64,000 bases of DNA, taken from CBFIDE01 sp965661265 (GTDB lineage Bacteria; Bacteroidota; Bacteroidia; Flavobacteriales; Schleiferiaceae). Below are positions 8,232 through 17,948 of the stretch, piece by piece (position 1 is the first letter of the stretch; each line of letters opens with the position of its first letter). A program made the translations under genes and the position numbers. The stretch covers positions 94,780 to 158,779 of the forward strand of contig CBFIDE010000003.1 in NCBI GenBank assembly GCA_965661265.1. The letters run 5' to 3'. The notes below the pieces were generated by a model. That model ran no database searches, was not told the DNA's origin, and was given only the letters and a program-made list of their open reading frames with translations.

Positions 8232-9356
8232 ATGAGAAAGTACGCACTTTTAACAATCATAATTATTGCTCAAGCTTGTTCGCCAAAAGAGGACATTACT
8301 TCCTTAAAGAAAGAGCTAGACACTAAGAAAACAGAAATGGCTGATTTGAAAACAGAAATGGATTCAATCGTCAAGAAAATCGAGAAGTTAGACACTAATG
8401 TGGTCATTGAATTAGCAACTCCGGTTAGGGTTCAAGAAATTAACCCTAGCTCCTTTGAGCATTATATCAATGTGACAGGAACTGTAAGCTCCAAAGAGAA
8501 TGTATTAGTTAGTGCTGAGGCTTCTGGCAGAGTTGAGAAGATAATGGTGAATGAAGGCGAAAGAGTTAAGGCCAATCAAGTACTAATAGTTCTAGACAAC
8601 GATATTATCAAGAATCAATTGGACGAAGTAAAGGTTGCCTTAGAATTAGCTAAAATTACTTTTGAAAAGAGACAGAAGCTTTGGGATGACAAGATTGGTT
8701 CTGAAATAGAATATTTACAATCTAAATCTACTTTTGAACGCACTCAAAACCAATATATGTCGCTGCAAAAGCAATATGATAACACATCAATTAAAACACC
8801 AATTGCTGGTTATGTTGATCAAATTAACTTGAACAAAGGAGAACTTGTAAACGCAGGTACCGCCATCACTAGAGTAGTGGATTTAAGTACTATTGAGATT
8901 AGCGCTGATTTAAGCGAGGAGTATTTAACCAATGTTGGAAAAGGAGATAGCGTGCTAATCAGTATTCCTGCATTAGATTATAAGGAAAAAGCCAAAATCA
9001 CTTTTGTTAGTCAGGTCATTAATCCAGCGAACAGAAGTTTTACAATTAAGGTGAATATTAAGAACGAAGAAAACTTAATTAAGCCTAATCTTTTGGCTAA
9101 TATCATGATTAAGGATTACTCAAATGAATCTGCCATTGTAGTTCCTGCAATAGCTGTGCAAAGGGATCTTAAAGGTGACTTTGTATTTATTACTAAAGAA
9201 GAAAATGGCGAAACGCTTTCAACTAAGGCAAGAGTTACTCTTGGTAAGGTATCAGCTGATCTTGTAGAGATTACTTCAGGATTAAGCCAAGGAGATAAAG
9301 TGGTTACAACAGGATTTAATCTTCTGAATGAAGGTGCTGTTATTCGTACACTATAA
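8232..9356 (+). CDS. Periplasmic adaptor (membrane fusion) lipoprotein of RND efflux
   Basis: Links the inner-membrane RND pump to the TolC channel. The N-terminus ends in a lipobox (AQAC, Cys about 16), so it is probably a lipoprotein anchored by its N-terminus. A charged coiled coil (about 20-60) follows, then the biotinyl-lipoyl-like half (VSAEASGRVEKIMVNEGERV), a helical hairpin (about 120-180), the second lipoyl half (IKTPIAGYVDQINLNKGELV) and the beta-barrel/membrane-proximal part. 374 residues, as expected. It is flanked by its partner genes in the same orientation. Confidence 0.93.
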   Translation: MRKYALLTIIIIAQACSPKEDITSLKKELDTKKTEMADLKTEMDSIVKKIEKLDTNVVIELATPVRVQEINPSSFEHYINVTGTVSSKENVLVSAEASGRVEKIMVNEGERVKANQVLIVLDNDIIKNQLDEVKVALELAKITFEKRQKLWDDKIGSEIEYLQSKSTFERTQNQYMSLQKQYDNTSIKTPIAGYVDQINLNKGELVNAGTAITRVVDLSTIEISADLSEEYLTNVGKGDSVLISIPALDYKEKAKITFVSQVINPANRSFTIKVNIKNEENLIKPNLLANIMIKDYSNESAIVVPAIAVQRDLKGDFVFITKEENGETLSTKARVTLGKVSADLVEITSGLSQGDKVVTTGFNLLNEGAVIRTL

Positions 9357-9376
9357 TTATATAAGCACATCTTAGA

Positions 9377-12300
9377 ATGCCAGAAAAAACCAACAGAGAG
9401 TTTAAGTTAAGCACACTCTCTCTAAACAACTCAATTAGTGTATTTATACTAACCTTTTTGCTTATTGCAGGAGGATTGTTTTCATACATCACAATGCCGA
9501 AAGAGTCTTTCCCTGAGATTGTTTTTCCGGTAATTTATGTTCAAACACCTTATCCTGGTAATACACCAGAGGATATTGAAAACCTAATTACAAGACCTCT
9601 TGAGAAGGAGATCAAAGGAGTAGATGGTATTGACAAACTGAATTCCCAGAGCTTACAAGATGTATCTGTAATCAATGTGAATTTCAATATCGATGTGGAT
9701 ACAGAAAAAGCATTGCAAGATGTAAAGGATGCTGTAGATAGAGCAATGAGTGACCTTCCAACGGACTTAGATCAAGACCCTGTTGTATTGGATATTGACC
9801 TTTCTAGAGTGCCGATTCTAAATATCAACCTCTCTGGAGATTTTGGAATTGATCAATTGGTGGATTATGCAGAATTTCTTCAGGATGAGATTGAAGATTT
9901 AAGCGAAATTTCTGAGGCAACTATTACTGGTGACAAGGAGAAAGAGGTGCAAATTAATGTAGACCTCCCGGCTTTGAAAGCTAATATGCTCAGCTTCGAT
10001 GATATTGCAAACGCCATAGCTTCTGAAAATATAAATATTGGAGCAGGAGATATTCTACTCGGAAAGACAAGAAGATCTATTCGTACCAGTGCAGAGTTCA
10101 CAGATATGGATCAGATCAGAAACGTTATTATCAAGCATGAAAATGATAATATCGTTTATTTAAAAGATATAGCTGAGGTTAAATTTACTTATAAAGAAGT
10201 AGAGAGTTTTGCCCGTTTAGGTGGTGAATCTGTTGTTTCTCTCAACGTAATTAAGAAGAGTGGAGAAAACCTTTTAGACGCTACTGATAAAATTAGAGCA
10301 ATTCTTAAAAGCGCTAAGAAAACAGACCTTCCTCCAAACCTAAGCATTACGATTACAAATGATCAGTCTAAGCAAACAAGAAGTCAGCTTAGCAATCTAG
10401 AAAACAGTATTATCTCCGGGGTTATTCTGGTAATTCTTGTACTTCTCTTTTTCTTAGGCCTCAGAAATGCAGTCTTTGTAGGTCTGTCCATTCCTTTATC
10501 AATGTTTATCTCTTTCCTTGTGCTTAGCGCGATGGGAATAAGCCTGAACTTTATTGTATTATTCTCATTGATTTTGGCATTAGGTATGCTTGTGGATAAT
10601 GCGATTGTTACGGTAGAGAATATTTATAGACTCTATGAAGAAGAGGGTTTAAGCAAGTTTGAAGCAGCTAAACAAGGAGTTGGTGAAATTGCCGTTCCGA
10701 TTATTAGCTCTACGCTTACCACTTTGGCAGCTTTCTTCCCGCTAATTTTCTGGGACAGTATTATTGGAGAGTTTATGGGCTATTTACCTAAAACTCTTAT
10801 CGTTGTTCTTGGATCATCACTTTTAGTAGCCTTAGTAATAAACCCAGTGATTGCCTCTACATTCATAAAGAAGCAGGACTTGAGCAAGAAGCCTAAGGCA
10901 GTTAAGAACATCACCATTGCAGCTATTTTTGGAGCAATAGGATTAGGAAGTATTCTTGGTGGGAGCTTTGCATTTGGAAATTTCATGATTATAATAGCTC
11001 TGTTGATTCTATTATATGCCTTTGTGCTTTTCCCGATTTCAGTGTGGTTCCAAAATGTATTCCTGACCAAGCTAGAAGTGATTTATGCTAAGACATTAAC
11101 AATTGCTTTAAGTGGCTTTAGGCCGATTTTAATACTTATTGGAACATTTGCTTTAATGCAGGCTTCTATCTGGTTTTACTTTAATGTTTCAAACCCAAAG
11201 GTTGTTTTCTTCCCAAATAATGAGCCTAACTACATCAATGTATTTGTAGAAACGGCAGAGGGTATGGACGTTACTGCAACTGACAGCTTAGTTCGTATTG
11301 TTGAGAATGATTTGATGGAGGTAATAAAGCCTTATACTCAAGATTCTATAGTTGAATCGGTGGTAACTAATGTAGGTGCTGAAACTGCCAGTCAAAATGA
11401 CTTTGGAGGATCACCTGGAAACACACCATCTAAAGCTAGAATAACCGTATCCTTTGTTGAGTATATGTATAGAAATGGCATAAGCACATCAACAATTCAA
11501 AAGGAAGTAAGCGCTGCATTAAATAAGCGATATGCGGGATTAACTATTAGTGTTGAGAAAGAACAAAATGGTCCGCCGGTAGGAAAGGCCATTAATATAG
11601 AGGTTAGTGGTAAGGAGTTTAGAGATTTACTAGACATTGCCAATAGAATGAAGTCTACTATTGATCAGGCTAATATTGAGGGCGTTGAAGGTCTTCAGAT
11701 TGACCTTGAGCAGAATAAGCCAGAAATGCTGGTGAGTATCGATAGAGATAGAGCAAGAAGACTTGGTGTTAGTACTCAACAGGTAGCCTTTGCGCTTAGA
11801 ACTGCTCTTTACGGAAGAGAAGCTTCTAAGTTTAAAGAAGGAGAAGATGACTATCCTATTGAGATTAGATTGGATGAGCAGTATAGATATAATGTTGCTA
11901 GCCTAATGAATCAGCTTGTGACTTTTAGATCTCAAGCAACAGGAAAAATTGTTCAAGTTCCTATTTCAGCTGTGGCTGATTATAGTTTCAATACGACATT
12001 CGCGTCCATCAATAGAAAGGACTCAGAAAGATTGGTTACTATTTCCTCAAATGTTTTAGAAGGCTATAACCCTACTGAGGTCAATAATAAGATAAAGGCT
12101 GTTTTGAGGTATTTTGAAATGCCATCTGCTTACACTTATAAGTTTACCGGAGAACAAGAAGAGCAGGCAGAGTCTTCAGCCTTCTTGGTCATGGCCCTAT
12201 TAATTGCGATCAGCTTAATCTCTATTATTCTTGTTTCTCAATTTAATAGTTTGACAAAACCGGTAATAATTATAGCAACAGTTCTTTTTAGTACAATTGG

Positions 12301-12799
12301 AGTGTTCTTAGGCTTAGGGATATTTAGCATGGATTTCGTAGTAATCATGTCCGGAATTGGGATTGTTTCCCTAGCTGGGATTGTGGTGAACAATGGAATC
12401 GTACTTATTGACTTTATTGAATTGTCTAGATCCAGGATGAAAGAAAGCAAGAATGTAACAGATGGAGAGCTTACGATGGATGATTTAAAGACCGCAATTG
12501 AATTAGGAGGGAAAACCAGGCTGAGACCGGTATTGCTGACGGCGATCACTACTGTTTTAGGTTTAGTTCCTTTAGCAATTGGCTTTAATATTGACTTCGC
12601 AGGCTTCTTAAGTGACCTAGATGCGAACATCTATTTTGGGGGTGATAATGCTGTTTTTTGGAGCCCAATGGCATGGACAGTTATCTTTGGTCTTGTGTTT
12701 GCAACATTCTTAACGTTGATCGTAATTCCAGTGATGTATCTGTTATTCGAAAGATTTAATAGATGGTCCAGGAAGATGTTCAACAACATAGCAGGTTAA
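9377..12799 (+). CDS. RND efflux permease, AcrB/HAE1-like
   Basis: Inner-membrane proton-driven pump, 1140 residues. It has a first transmembrane helix near 15-40, a porter domain (PEDIENLITRPLEKEIKG), TM2-6 around 345-500, with LALGMLVDNAIVTVEN carrying the TM4 acidic residue, a second periplasmic half, and TM8-12 at the C-terminus (GIVVNNGIVLIDF). The TM4 pair reads DN rather than the DD of AcrB, as in many Bacteroidota RND pumps. It is longer than AcrB mainly because of a hydrophobic insert around 505-565. Last gene of the operon, followed by a terminator. Confidence 0.95.
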   Translation: MPEKTNREFKLSTLSLNNSISVFILTFLLIAGGLFSYITMPKESFPEIVFPVIYVQTPYPGNTPEDIENLITRPLEKEIKGVDGIDKLNSQSLQDVSVINVNFNIDVDTEKALQDVKDAVDRAMSDLPTDLDQDPVVLDIDLSRVPILNINLSGDFGIDQLVDYAEFLQDEIEDLSEISEATITGDKEKEVQINVDLPALKANMLSFDDIANAIASENINIGAGDILLGKTRRSIRTSAEFTDMDQIRNVIIKHENDNIVYLKDIAEVKFTYKEVESFARLGGESVVSLNVIKKSGENLLDATDKIRAILKSAKKTDLPPNLSITITNDQSKQTRSQLSNLENSIISGVILVILVLLFFLGLRNAVFVGLSIPLSMFISFLVLSAMGISLNFIVLFSLILALGMLVDNAIVTVENIYRLYEEEGLSKFEAAKQGVGEIAVPIISSTLTTLAAFFPLIFWDSIIGEFMGYLPKTLIVVLGSSLLVALVINPVIASTFIKKQDLSKKPKAVKNITIAAIFGAIGLGSILGGSFAFGNFMIIIALLILLYAFVLFPISVWFQNVFLTKLEVIYAKTLTIALSGFRPILILIGTFALMQASIWFYFNVSNPKVVFFPNNEPNYINVFVETAEGMDVTATDSLVRIVENDLMEVIKPYTQDSIVESVVTNVGAETASQNDFGGSPGNTPSKARITVSFVEYMYRNGISTSTIQKEVSAALNKRYAGLTISVEKEQNGPPVGKAINIEVSGKEFRDLLDIANRMKSTIDQANIEGVEGLQIDLEQNKPEMLVSIDRDRARRLGVSTQQVAFALRTALYGREASKFKEGEDDYPIEIRLDEQYRYNVASLMNQLVTFRSQATGKIVQVPISAVADYSFNTTFASINRKDSERLVTISSNVLEGYNPTEVNNKIKAVLRYFEMPSAYTYKFTGEQEEQAESSAFLVMALLIAISLISIILVSQFNSLTKPVIIIATVLFSTIGVFLGLGIFSMDFVVIMSGIGIVSLAGIVVNNGIVLIDFIELSRSRMKESKNVTDGELTMDDLKTAIELGGKTRLRPVLLTAITTVLGLVPLAIGFNIDFAGFLSDLDANIYFGGDNAVFWSPMAWTVIFGLVFATFLTLIVIPVMYLLFERFNRWSRKMFNNIAG

Positions 12800-12833
12800 T
12801 TAGGTTAAGGTTTGGTTATTGGTTGACCAATGC

Positions 12834-12857
12834 AAAGCCCCGCATAGCGGGGCTTTT
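12834..12857 (+). terminator. Intrinsic terminator of the efflux operon
   Basis: AAAGCCCCGC pairs with GCGGGGCTTT around a short ATA loop, followed by TTT. It lies 35 bases after the RND stop codon. Confidence 0.85.
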
Positions 12858-12914
12858 GTGCTTTTATACCTTTCCTTATTTCTGACTATCGTAGAATACT
12901 AGCTTATCATTGTT

Positions 12915-12922
12915 TACTTTTG
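12915..12922 (+). promoter_or_regulatory. TAnnTTTG promoter element of dxs
   Basis: TACTTTTG ends only 4 bases before the dxs ATG, leaving no room for a leader or a ribosome binding site. Confidence 0.6.
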
Positions 12923-12926
12923 CCGC

Positions 12927-14576
12927 ATGAGCAGTACGCCATTCAAATTACTTTATTCTTTAAACACTATTGAGGACCTGAGGAGACTTGATAGGCAATC
13001 TCTTGTTGAGCTTTGTAAAGAGTTAAGGCTGTTTGTTCAAACTAAGACTAAAACTAAGGCTGCACATATTAAAAGTAGCCTTGGAGTAACTGAGCTCAGT
13101 GTTGCTATCCATTACCTTTTTAATACGCCTTCAGATAAGCTTATTTGGGATGTTGGTCATCAAGCTTATATACATAAGGTTCTTACTGACAGACGGGACC
13201 TATTTGAGACCAACAGGCAGTATAAAGGTTTGTCGGCGTTCCCTTCAATCTTTGAAAGCCCATTTGATAGTTTTACTGTAGGTCATTCTTCTACTTCTAT
13301 TTCCGCCGCCGCGGGATTTGCTATCGCGCAAAGCGATAGAAATAATACTGAAACAATTGCAGTGATTGGTGATGGAGCGCTTACCGGAGGGATGTCTTTT
13401 GAGGCTTTAAACTTTATTGGTGAAAGAAACTTGGATGTTCTTGTAATCTTAAATAAGAATAAAATATCTATAGATGATAATGTGGGTTTTTTGAATAAGG
13501 AATCCTCATATCAAAAGTATTTTGAAAGCTTAGGTTGGACTATTTTGAGCCAAATAAACGGAAATGACCTCAACGAGCTTTTACCAGCACTAGAAGAGGC
13601 AAAGAATACCAAAGGTCCTAGAGTAATAATTGCCAATACTACTCATGGACTTGGCTATGCAGATCAAGAAAAAGAAATTGAATCCAATATAAGCTATCAA
13701 TCTGCTTTTGCTAATTATCTGGATAAGGCAATGACCAAGGATAATGAAATTCATTTTATTTCTCCTGCAATGATCTCAGGAGCGGGTATTCGCCAAAAAA
13801 CGAGGAATAAGTTTCCAGAAAGAATAATTGATGTAGGTATAGCGGAGCAACATGCTGTAAGTATGTCAGCAGCGATGGCGCTGAGTAACAAAAAACCAAT
13901 TTGCCACCTATATTCTACATTTGCTCAGAGAGCCTTAGATCAAATTATTCATGACGTTGCGCTTCAAGAATTAAATTTGTGTTTTCTCATTGACAGAGCT
14001 GGTTTAGTAGGAGAGGATGGTCCAACACATCATGGTTTATTTGACATTAGTTTTTTATCTCCAATACCAAATATTGAAATATTTCAACCGGCTTCAGAAG
14101 CGGACCTAGCTCTTTGCTTTCAAACAGCTTTGGAATCAGCTATGCCTAGTTTTATTAGGGTCCCAAAATCTAACATTTCTAATGAATTTTCTGGCTTAGA
14201 GGCTAGGGATGATTATCGATGGTTAAAGCAGAATAGTAGCAAGAAGCTTCTAATAAGTTACGGAAGAATCGGCTTGAACATCATGACTGCGGATTCAAAT
14301 GATACAGATTTTGATCACCTTCAACTTATCAGATTAAAGCCATTAGATTTTAATTTCTTTCAAGAAGTATGCGCCACATATTCTTCAGTTTTAATAATTG
14401 AAGAGGCCATGGAAATTGGAGGGATCGGGCAGCAAATAAAATCATCAATTTCTCATCCAGATATTCAGCTAGCTGGAATTAAAAATGCTTTTATACCCGG
14501 AGGAAAATTAAGCGAGCTCTTTAAGCATTCAGGCCTTGACGGGGAATCGCTGAAAAGAAAACTTAAGAATTCTTAA
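12927..14576 (+). CDS. dxs: 1-deoxy-D-xylulose-5-phosphate synthase, shortened and divergent
   Basis: Thiamine-diphosphate enzyme that joins pyruvate and glyceraldehyde-3-phosphate at the start of the MEP isoprenoid pathway. Kept features: WDVGHQAYIHK (about 72-82), GHSSTSISAA, the ThDP motif GDGALTGG with LN about 28 residues on, GIAEQHAVS with the catalytic Glu, and DRAGLVGEDGPTHHG. At 549 residues it is some 70 shorter than E. coli DXS: the segment after NVG, before the family's PVDGHD motif, is almost absent. LND is LNK, PVDGHD is INGND, and RYPRG is RVPKS. The stop overlaps ribE on the other strand by 14 bases. Function is likely but the changes deserve a test. Confidence 0.85.
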   Translation: MSSTPFKLLYSLNTIEDLRRLDRQSLVELCKELRLFVQTKTKTKAAHIKSSLGVTELSVAIHYLFNTPSDKLIWDVGHQAYIHKVLTDRRDLFETNRQYKGLSAFPSIFESPFDSFTVGHSSTSISAAAGFAIAQSDRNNTETIAVIGDGALTGGMSFEALNFIGERNLDVLVILNKNKISIDDNVGFLNKESSYQKYFESLGWTILSQINGNDLNELLPALEEAKNTKGPRVIIANTTHGLGYADQEKEIESNISYQSAFANYLDKAMTKDNEIHFISPAMISGAGIRQKTRNKFPERIIDVGIAEQHAVSMSAAMALSNKKPICHLYSTFAQRALDQIIHDVALQELNLCFLIDRAGLVGEDGPTHHGLFDISFLSPIPNIEIFQPASEADLALCFQTALESAMPSFIRVPKSNISNEFSGLEARDDYRWLKQNSSKKLLISYGRIGLNIMTADSNDTDFDHLQLIRLKPLDFNFFQEVCATYSSVLIIEEAMEIGGIGQQIKSSISHPDIQLAGIKNAFIPGGKLSELFKHSGLDGESLKRKLKNS

Positions 14577-15156
14577 GATCCAGAAGCCTAGATACGTACT
14601 TACCGATAATATCAAATTCTAAATTAACTCTAGAGCCGATTTTAAGGTTTTTGAAATTTGTGTGCTCGTAAGTATAAGGAATAATAGCTACTGAGAATTC
14701 ATCCTTGCTAGGATCAACAACCGTAAGGCTCACCCCATTGATACAGATGGAGCCTTTGCTCACTGTAATATTTTCTTTAGAGCTATTGTATTTAAACCTG
14801 AAATGCCAACTTCCACCTTCCTCTTTAATAGAAATACACTCACCTGTTTGATCTACATGTCCTTGAACGATATGACCATCTAATCTACCATTAGCAATCA
14901 TACATCTCTCAACATTCGCGATATCGCCTACCTTAAGATCCCCTAAATTAGTTTTTAGCATGGTCTCGTTTATGGCTGTCAAGGTGTAGGTATCAGAATC
15001 GATATCAACAACAGTTAAACATACTCCATTGTGGGCAACAGATTGGTCTACTTTTAATTCTGATGCTAATTTTGATTGAAATGTAAAGTGATAGTTTGTG
15101 TTATCCTTTTGAATGTTCTTAACCAGAACAGTGTCTTCAATAATACCTGTGAACAT
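14563..15156 (-). CDS. ribE: Riboflavin synthase, alpha subunit type
   Basis: Converts two 6,7-dimethyl-8-ribityllumazine molecules into riboflavin plus the diamino-uracil substrate. The 197 residues start with the signature MFTGIIE and contain two similar lumazine-binding barrels, each with the motif NGV.LTV (NGVCLTV about 43-49; NGVSLTV about 139-145). Full length. It begins 3 bases after the stop of a giant surface-protein gene and has no promoter box of its own visible, so it is probably read from that gene's transcript; the pairing seems functionally unrelated. Confidence 0.96.
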   Translation of the reverse strand: MFTGIIEDTVLVKNIQKDNTNYHFTFQSKLASELKVDQSVAHNGVCLTVVDIDSDTYTLTAINETMLKTNLGDLKVGDIANVERCMIANGRLDGHIVQGHVDQTGECISIKEEGGSWHFRFKYNSSKENITVSKGSICINGVSLTVVDPSKDEFSVAIIPYTYEHTNFKNLKIGSRVNLEFDIIGKYVSRLLDLKNS

Positions 15157-15159
15157 ATT

Positions 15160-17817
15160 TTATTTATAAAGGTGTAAAAATCCAGAAATCGAGCGCTCCT
15201 GGCGTCCATTAACGCTTTGAGGTTCGTAAATACAAGTGTAGAAATAAACTCCTTCTACCGCAGTTTCTCCACTACTTCTTATTTGACCATTCCAGCCAAT
15301 AATTATTTCGTCTAAATCAGATGACTCAAAAACAGTTGTGCCCCATCTGTTTTTAATTACTAATGATATTCTTCCAATATCATTGTAATTAATGGGTCTA
15401 AAGGAATCGTTATTGTCATCTCCGTTAGGGGAAAAGACATTCGGAAATTCAATAATAGGACAAGCCTCTATACAAATCTCATTACTTAGCAGACTTTCAT
15501 TAGCTATTCCATTAGGGTCCGAGGCCGCATCATCTACCGCAGTAACGGCATAGCATCCAAAAATGGGCTCATTAAGGAATAGAAAAGATAAACTAGTAAC
15601 TCCAGCAACGAGAGGTGTTGAGCTATATTCATCATCTCTAGTCTTTTTGTAGTAAATATTATAATAGGCAATATCCCCAATAGAGCATTCTAAAGATGGA
15701 GTACTTTGCCAACTGAGAAATAAAGAATCTTCTTCACAATTAAAATTAGCACTTAAAACAGGAGGGCATGGCCTTGAAGTATCGATTGGTATGCCGCAAT
15801 CAATTTGGCTATTATTTATTAATAAGCCTGATAAATTAGGTTGGGCGGTATAGTCTCCATAGGACCTAACTCTGTAGCAGTAGGTTTCTCCGTTGCTTAA
15901 TGCTGTGTCAATAAATAAGTCAGATTTGGAGATCCCAATACTGTCAAACTGGTTTGGAATAATCAGGTTTTCTCTAAAAATAACAAAACTGTCATTCCTC
16001 CAAGAAGTATTATAATTAAAGCGCAATAAGGCCAATTCATCCTCTGCAAAGACCTGCAAAAAAACTGAAGATGCAGGATCAGATTCTCCTAAAACTTGAG
16101 CAGGATTTCCGCTGAACATAGTCACTTTGTAGGAATAAGAGGTATCTTGAGTATTTAAAAGGCTGTCTCTAAATGAATTAATCGGGGCATCAGCAAAGGT
16201 TCCGATATCTGTATACAAGCCGTCTCCAAAACCAATGGATCTAGAAAGAGTATAAGAATACGGAGGTGGGTTTAAAACGCTATCAATAAACGGAGGAGCA
16301 ATCCATTCTATGTCAATTTTTCCTTCTGTAGTTGATGTATTTAATATATCCACTTTTGTCATTAAAGGTAGGCTCAATGCTAAAGAAGAGCAGAACTCAA
16401 CAGAGGCATAACTTTCGGTTTCTTGTGGATAGACCGCCACAACCATATAACAATACTCAACACCTACTTTTAAATTTGTAGAATCTATATAATTTGTATC
16501 AAGCCCTCCGCTTGTAGAACCAATGAAAGAATAGCCCGTTCTTGCAGGTACACCTAACTCACAATCGTTAGGAACAAAGCCATATAGACTCTCTCGCCTA
16601 TAAATGTCATAGCGCTCTGATCCACTACAGGCTGCAGGATTCCAATGAAGCACCATTTTTCTATCGTTAGCTTCAATTTTAGGATTCTTAGGCGAAGGAG
16701 CTACAACGGTAATTTCAGCAGTAAACAAATCAGTTAATGATGGTTCATTTGGATCGGAGGGATTATCCTTAGCCTCAAATGTGACAAAGTAAGCTTGCTT
16801 TCTAATATGATTACAAGCAGTATTCCAGTTAAAAATTGCATTTACAGATCCTAGGCCACTAGCCTGAAAAGGATTGGCAGGGTTAGCAACTTCAAAAGGA
16901 GCGCCATAAGCACTCATATTTATTCTGTCATTATCTGGGTCAGTAGCACTAACAGTAAAGTTCAAATTTTGACCTGCTTCTACACAAAATGGACCCACAG
17001 GAGCAATAACTGGAGGGTTATTCCCACAATCCTTAATTTCAATTTGCATATCTCTGACAACAAAGCCAACTCTTACATATTGACCACTAGCATTTTTTCT
17101 GAATTCACTTATTTGGATAGCAAAATTGTAAACGCCTATTCTCTTTGGAACATCCCAAATAAAGTTTCCCGTAACAGGATCAATAATAATGCTGTCCTGC
17201 ACAAATAATGGATCATAAGTGGTTGAAATGATATTCCCTAAAGCACCTCTGCAATCTACAAGCCTATAACTAAGACTGTCTCCATCCGGATCATATGCTC
17301 CAGTATTATGCTTAAATATTTTATTCAAACAACCATCATCAATTGGTGGGTTTAGTAAAATTGGAGAACTATTTGAGCCAAGACCAGGACTTACAACTAA
17401 TTCAGAATTTACATAGAAAGGCACATTGATGGATTGAACGATATTATTAATTCCACTGTTCCTATTGGGATCTTCAAAATGGATAGTGTAAACTCCAGTA
17501 GCGTTGTATGTATGCGTTCCTACATAGGTGTTCTTTCTAATGTCCGTTGCTATGATTTCTCCAACTCTTGCCGTTGGGCAAACAAGTGCATTTAATAAAC
17601 CATTTGATCTAAGAAGTGTATTGGTTGTATTGTCACCCCAATCAACATCAAGAGTACAACGGTCAGCAGGAGCGGTATCCTTAGTATAAGTAGTAATAGT
17701 TACCTCATAAGTCAGCCCGCTTATCCATCTATAGCTTATTTCCCCAGCCCTATTGTGAGTAGCTATCGCTTGAAGCGAGAAGAAAAGAGAAATTAAGATT
17801 AGATAATATTTCTTCAT
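15160..17817 (-). CDS. Secreted surface protein with gliding-motility/T9SS type B C-terminal domain
   Basis: 885 residues. A Sec signal peptide (YYLILISLFFSLQAIA, cleaved before about 20) precedes an N-terminal domain THNRAGEISYRW, PKD- and fibronectin-type repeats (for example ISATDPDND-like stretch near 295), and a C-terminal domain starting FPNVFSPNGDDNNDSF (about 795) with NRWG and GVYFYT. That domain directs export by the type IX system and surface attachment (gliding-associated C-terminal family). The N-terminal domain is related to that of the 763-residue protein at 25138-27429. Ligand and role are unknown; adhesion is the usual guess. Minus-strand TAAATTTG at 17928-17935 may be its promoter. 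Confidence 0.85.
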   Translation of the reverse strand: MKKYYLILISLFFSLQAIATHNRAGEISYRWISGLTYEVTITTYTKDTAPADRCTLDVDWGDNTTNTLLRSNGLLNALVCPTARVGEIIATDIRKNTYVGTHTYNATGVYTIHFEDPNRNSGINNIVQSINVPFYVNSELVVSPGLGSNSSPILLNPPIDDGCLNKIFKHNTGAYDPDGDSLSYRLVDCRGALGNIISTTYDPLFVQDSIIIDPVTGNFIWDVPKRIGVYNFAIQISEFRKNASGQYVRVGFVVRDMQIEIKDCGNNPPVIAPVGPFCVEAGQNLNFTVSATDPDNDRINMSAYGAPFEVANPANPFQASGLGSVNAIFNWNTACNHIRKQAYFVTFEAKDNPSDPNEPSLTDLFTAEITVVAPSPKNPKIEANDRKMVLHWNPAACSGSERYDIYRRESLYGFVPNDCELGVPARTGYSFIGSTSGGLDTNYIDSTNLKVGVEYCYMVVAVYPQETESYASVEFCSSLALSLPLMTKVDILNTSTTEGKIDIEWIAPPFIDSVLNPPPYSYTLSRSIGFGDGLYTDIGTFADAPINSFRDSLLNTQDTSYSYKVTMFSGNPAQVLGESDPASSVFLQVFAEDELALLRFNYNTSWRNDSFVIFRENLIIPNQFDSIGISKSDLFIDTALSNGETYCYRVRSYGDYTAQPNLSGLLINNSQIDCGIPIDTSRPCPPVLSANFNCEEDSLFLSWQSTPSLECSIGDIAYYNIYYKKTRDDEYSSTPLVAGVTSLSFLFLNEPIFGCYAVTAVDDAASDPNGIANESLLSNEICIEACPIIEFPNVFSPNGDDNNDSFRPINYNDIGRISLVIKNRWGTTVFESSDLDEIIIGWNGQIRSSGETAVEGVYFYTCIYEPQSVNGRQERSISGFLHLYK

Positions 17818-17917
17818 TGACTTATTAAACAGAAGGAGCTGTGTTTTGTTGTAAGCTCAATTTAGCTTTAGTACTTTATTCCTTGGAAGATAAAATCAAA
17901 TAGGGAAACAATTATTA

Positions 17918-17925
17918 TACATTTG
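17918..17925 (+). promoter_or_regulatory. TAnnTTTG promoter element of pepA-pdxA
   Basis: TACATTTG lies 23 bases upstream of the pepA ATG. Confidence 0.55.
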
Positions 17926-17927
17926 TT

Positions 17928-17935
17928 CAAATTTA
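17928..17935 (-). promoter_or_regulatory. TAnnTTTG element of the divergent surface-protein gene
   Basis: The minus strand reads TAAATTTG here, back to back with the pepA box at 17918-17925. The transcript would have a leader of about 100 bases before the surface-protein start at 17817. Confidence 0.4.
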
Positions 17936-17948
17936 AGAAAAACAGAAG

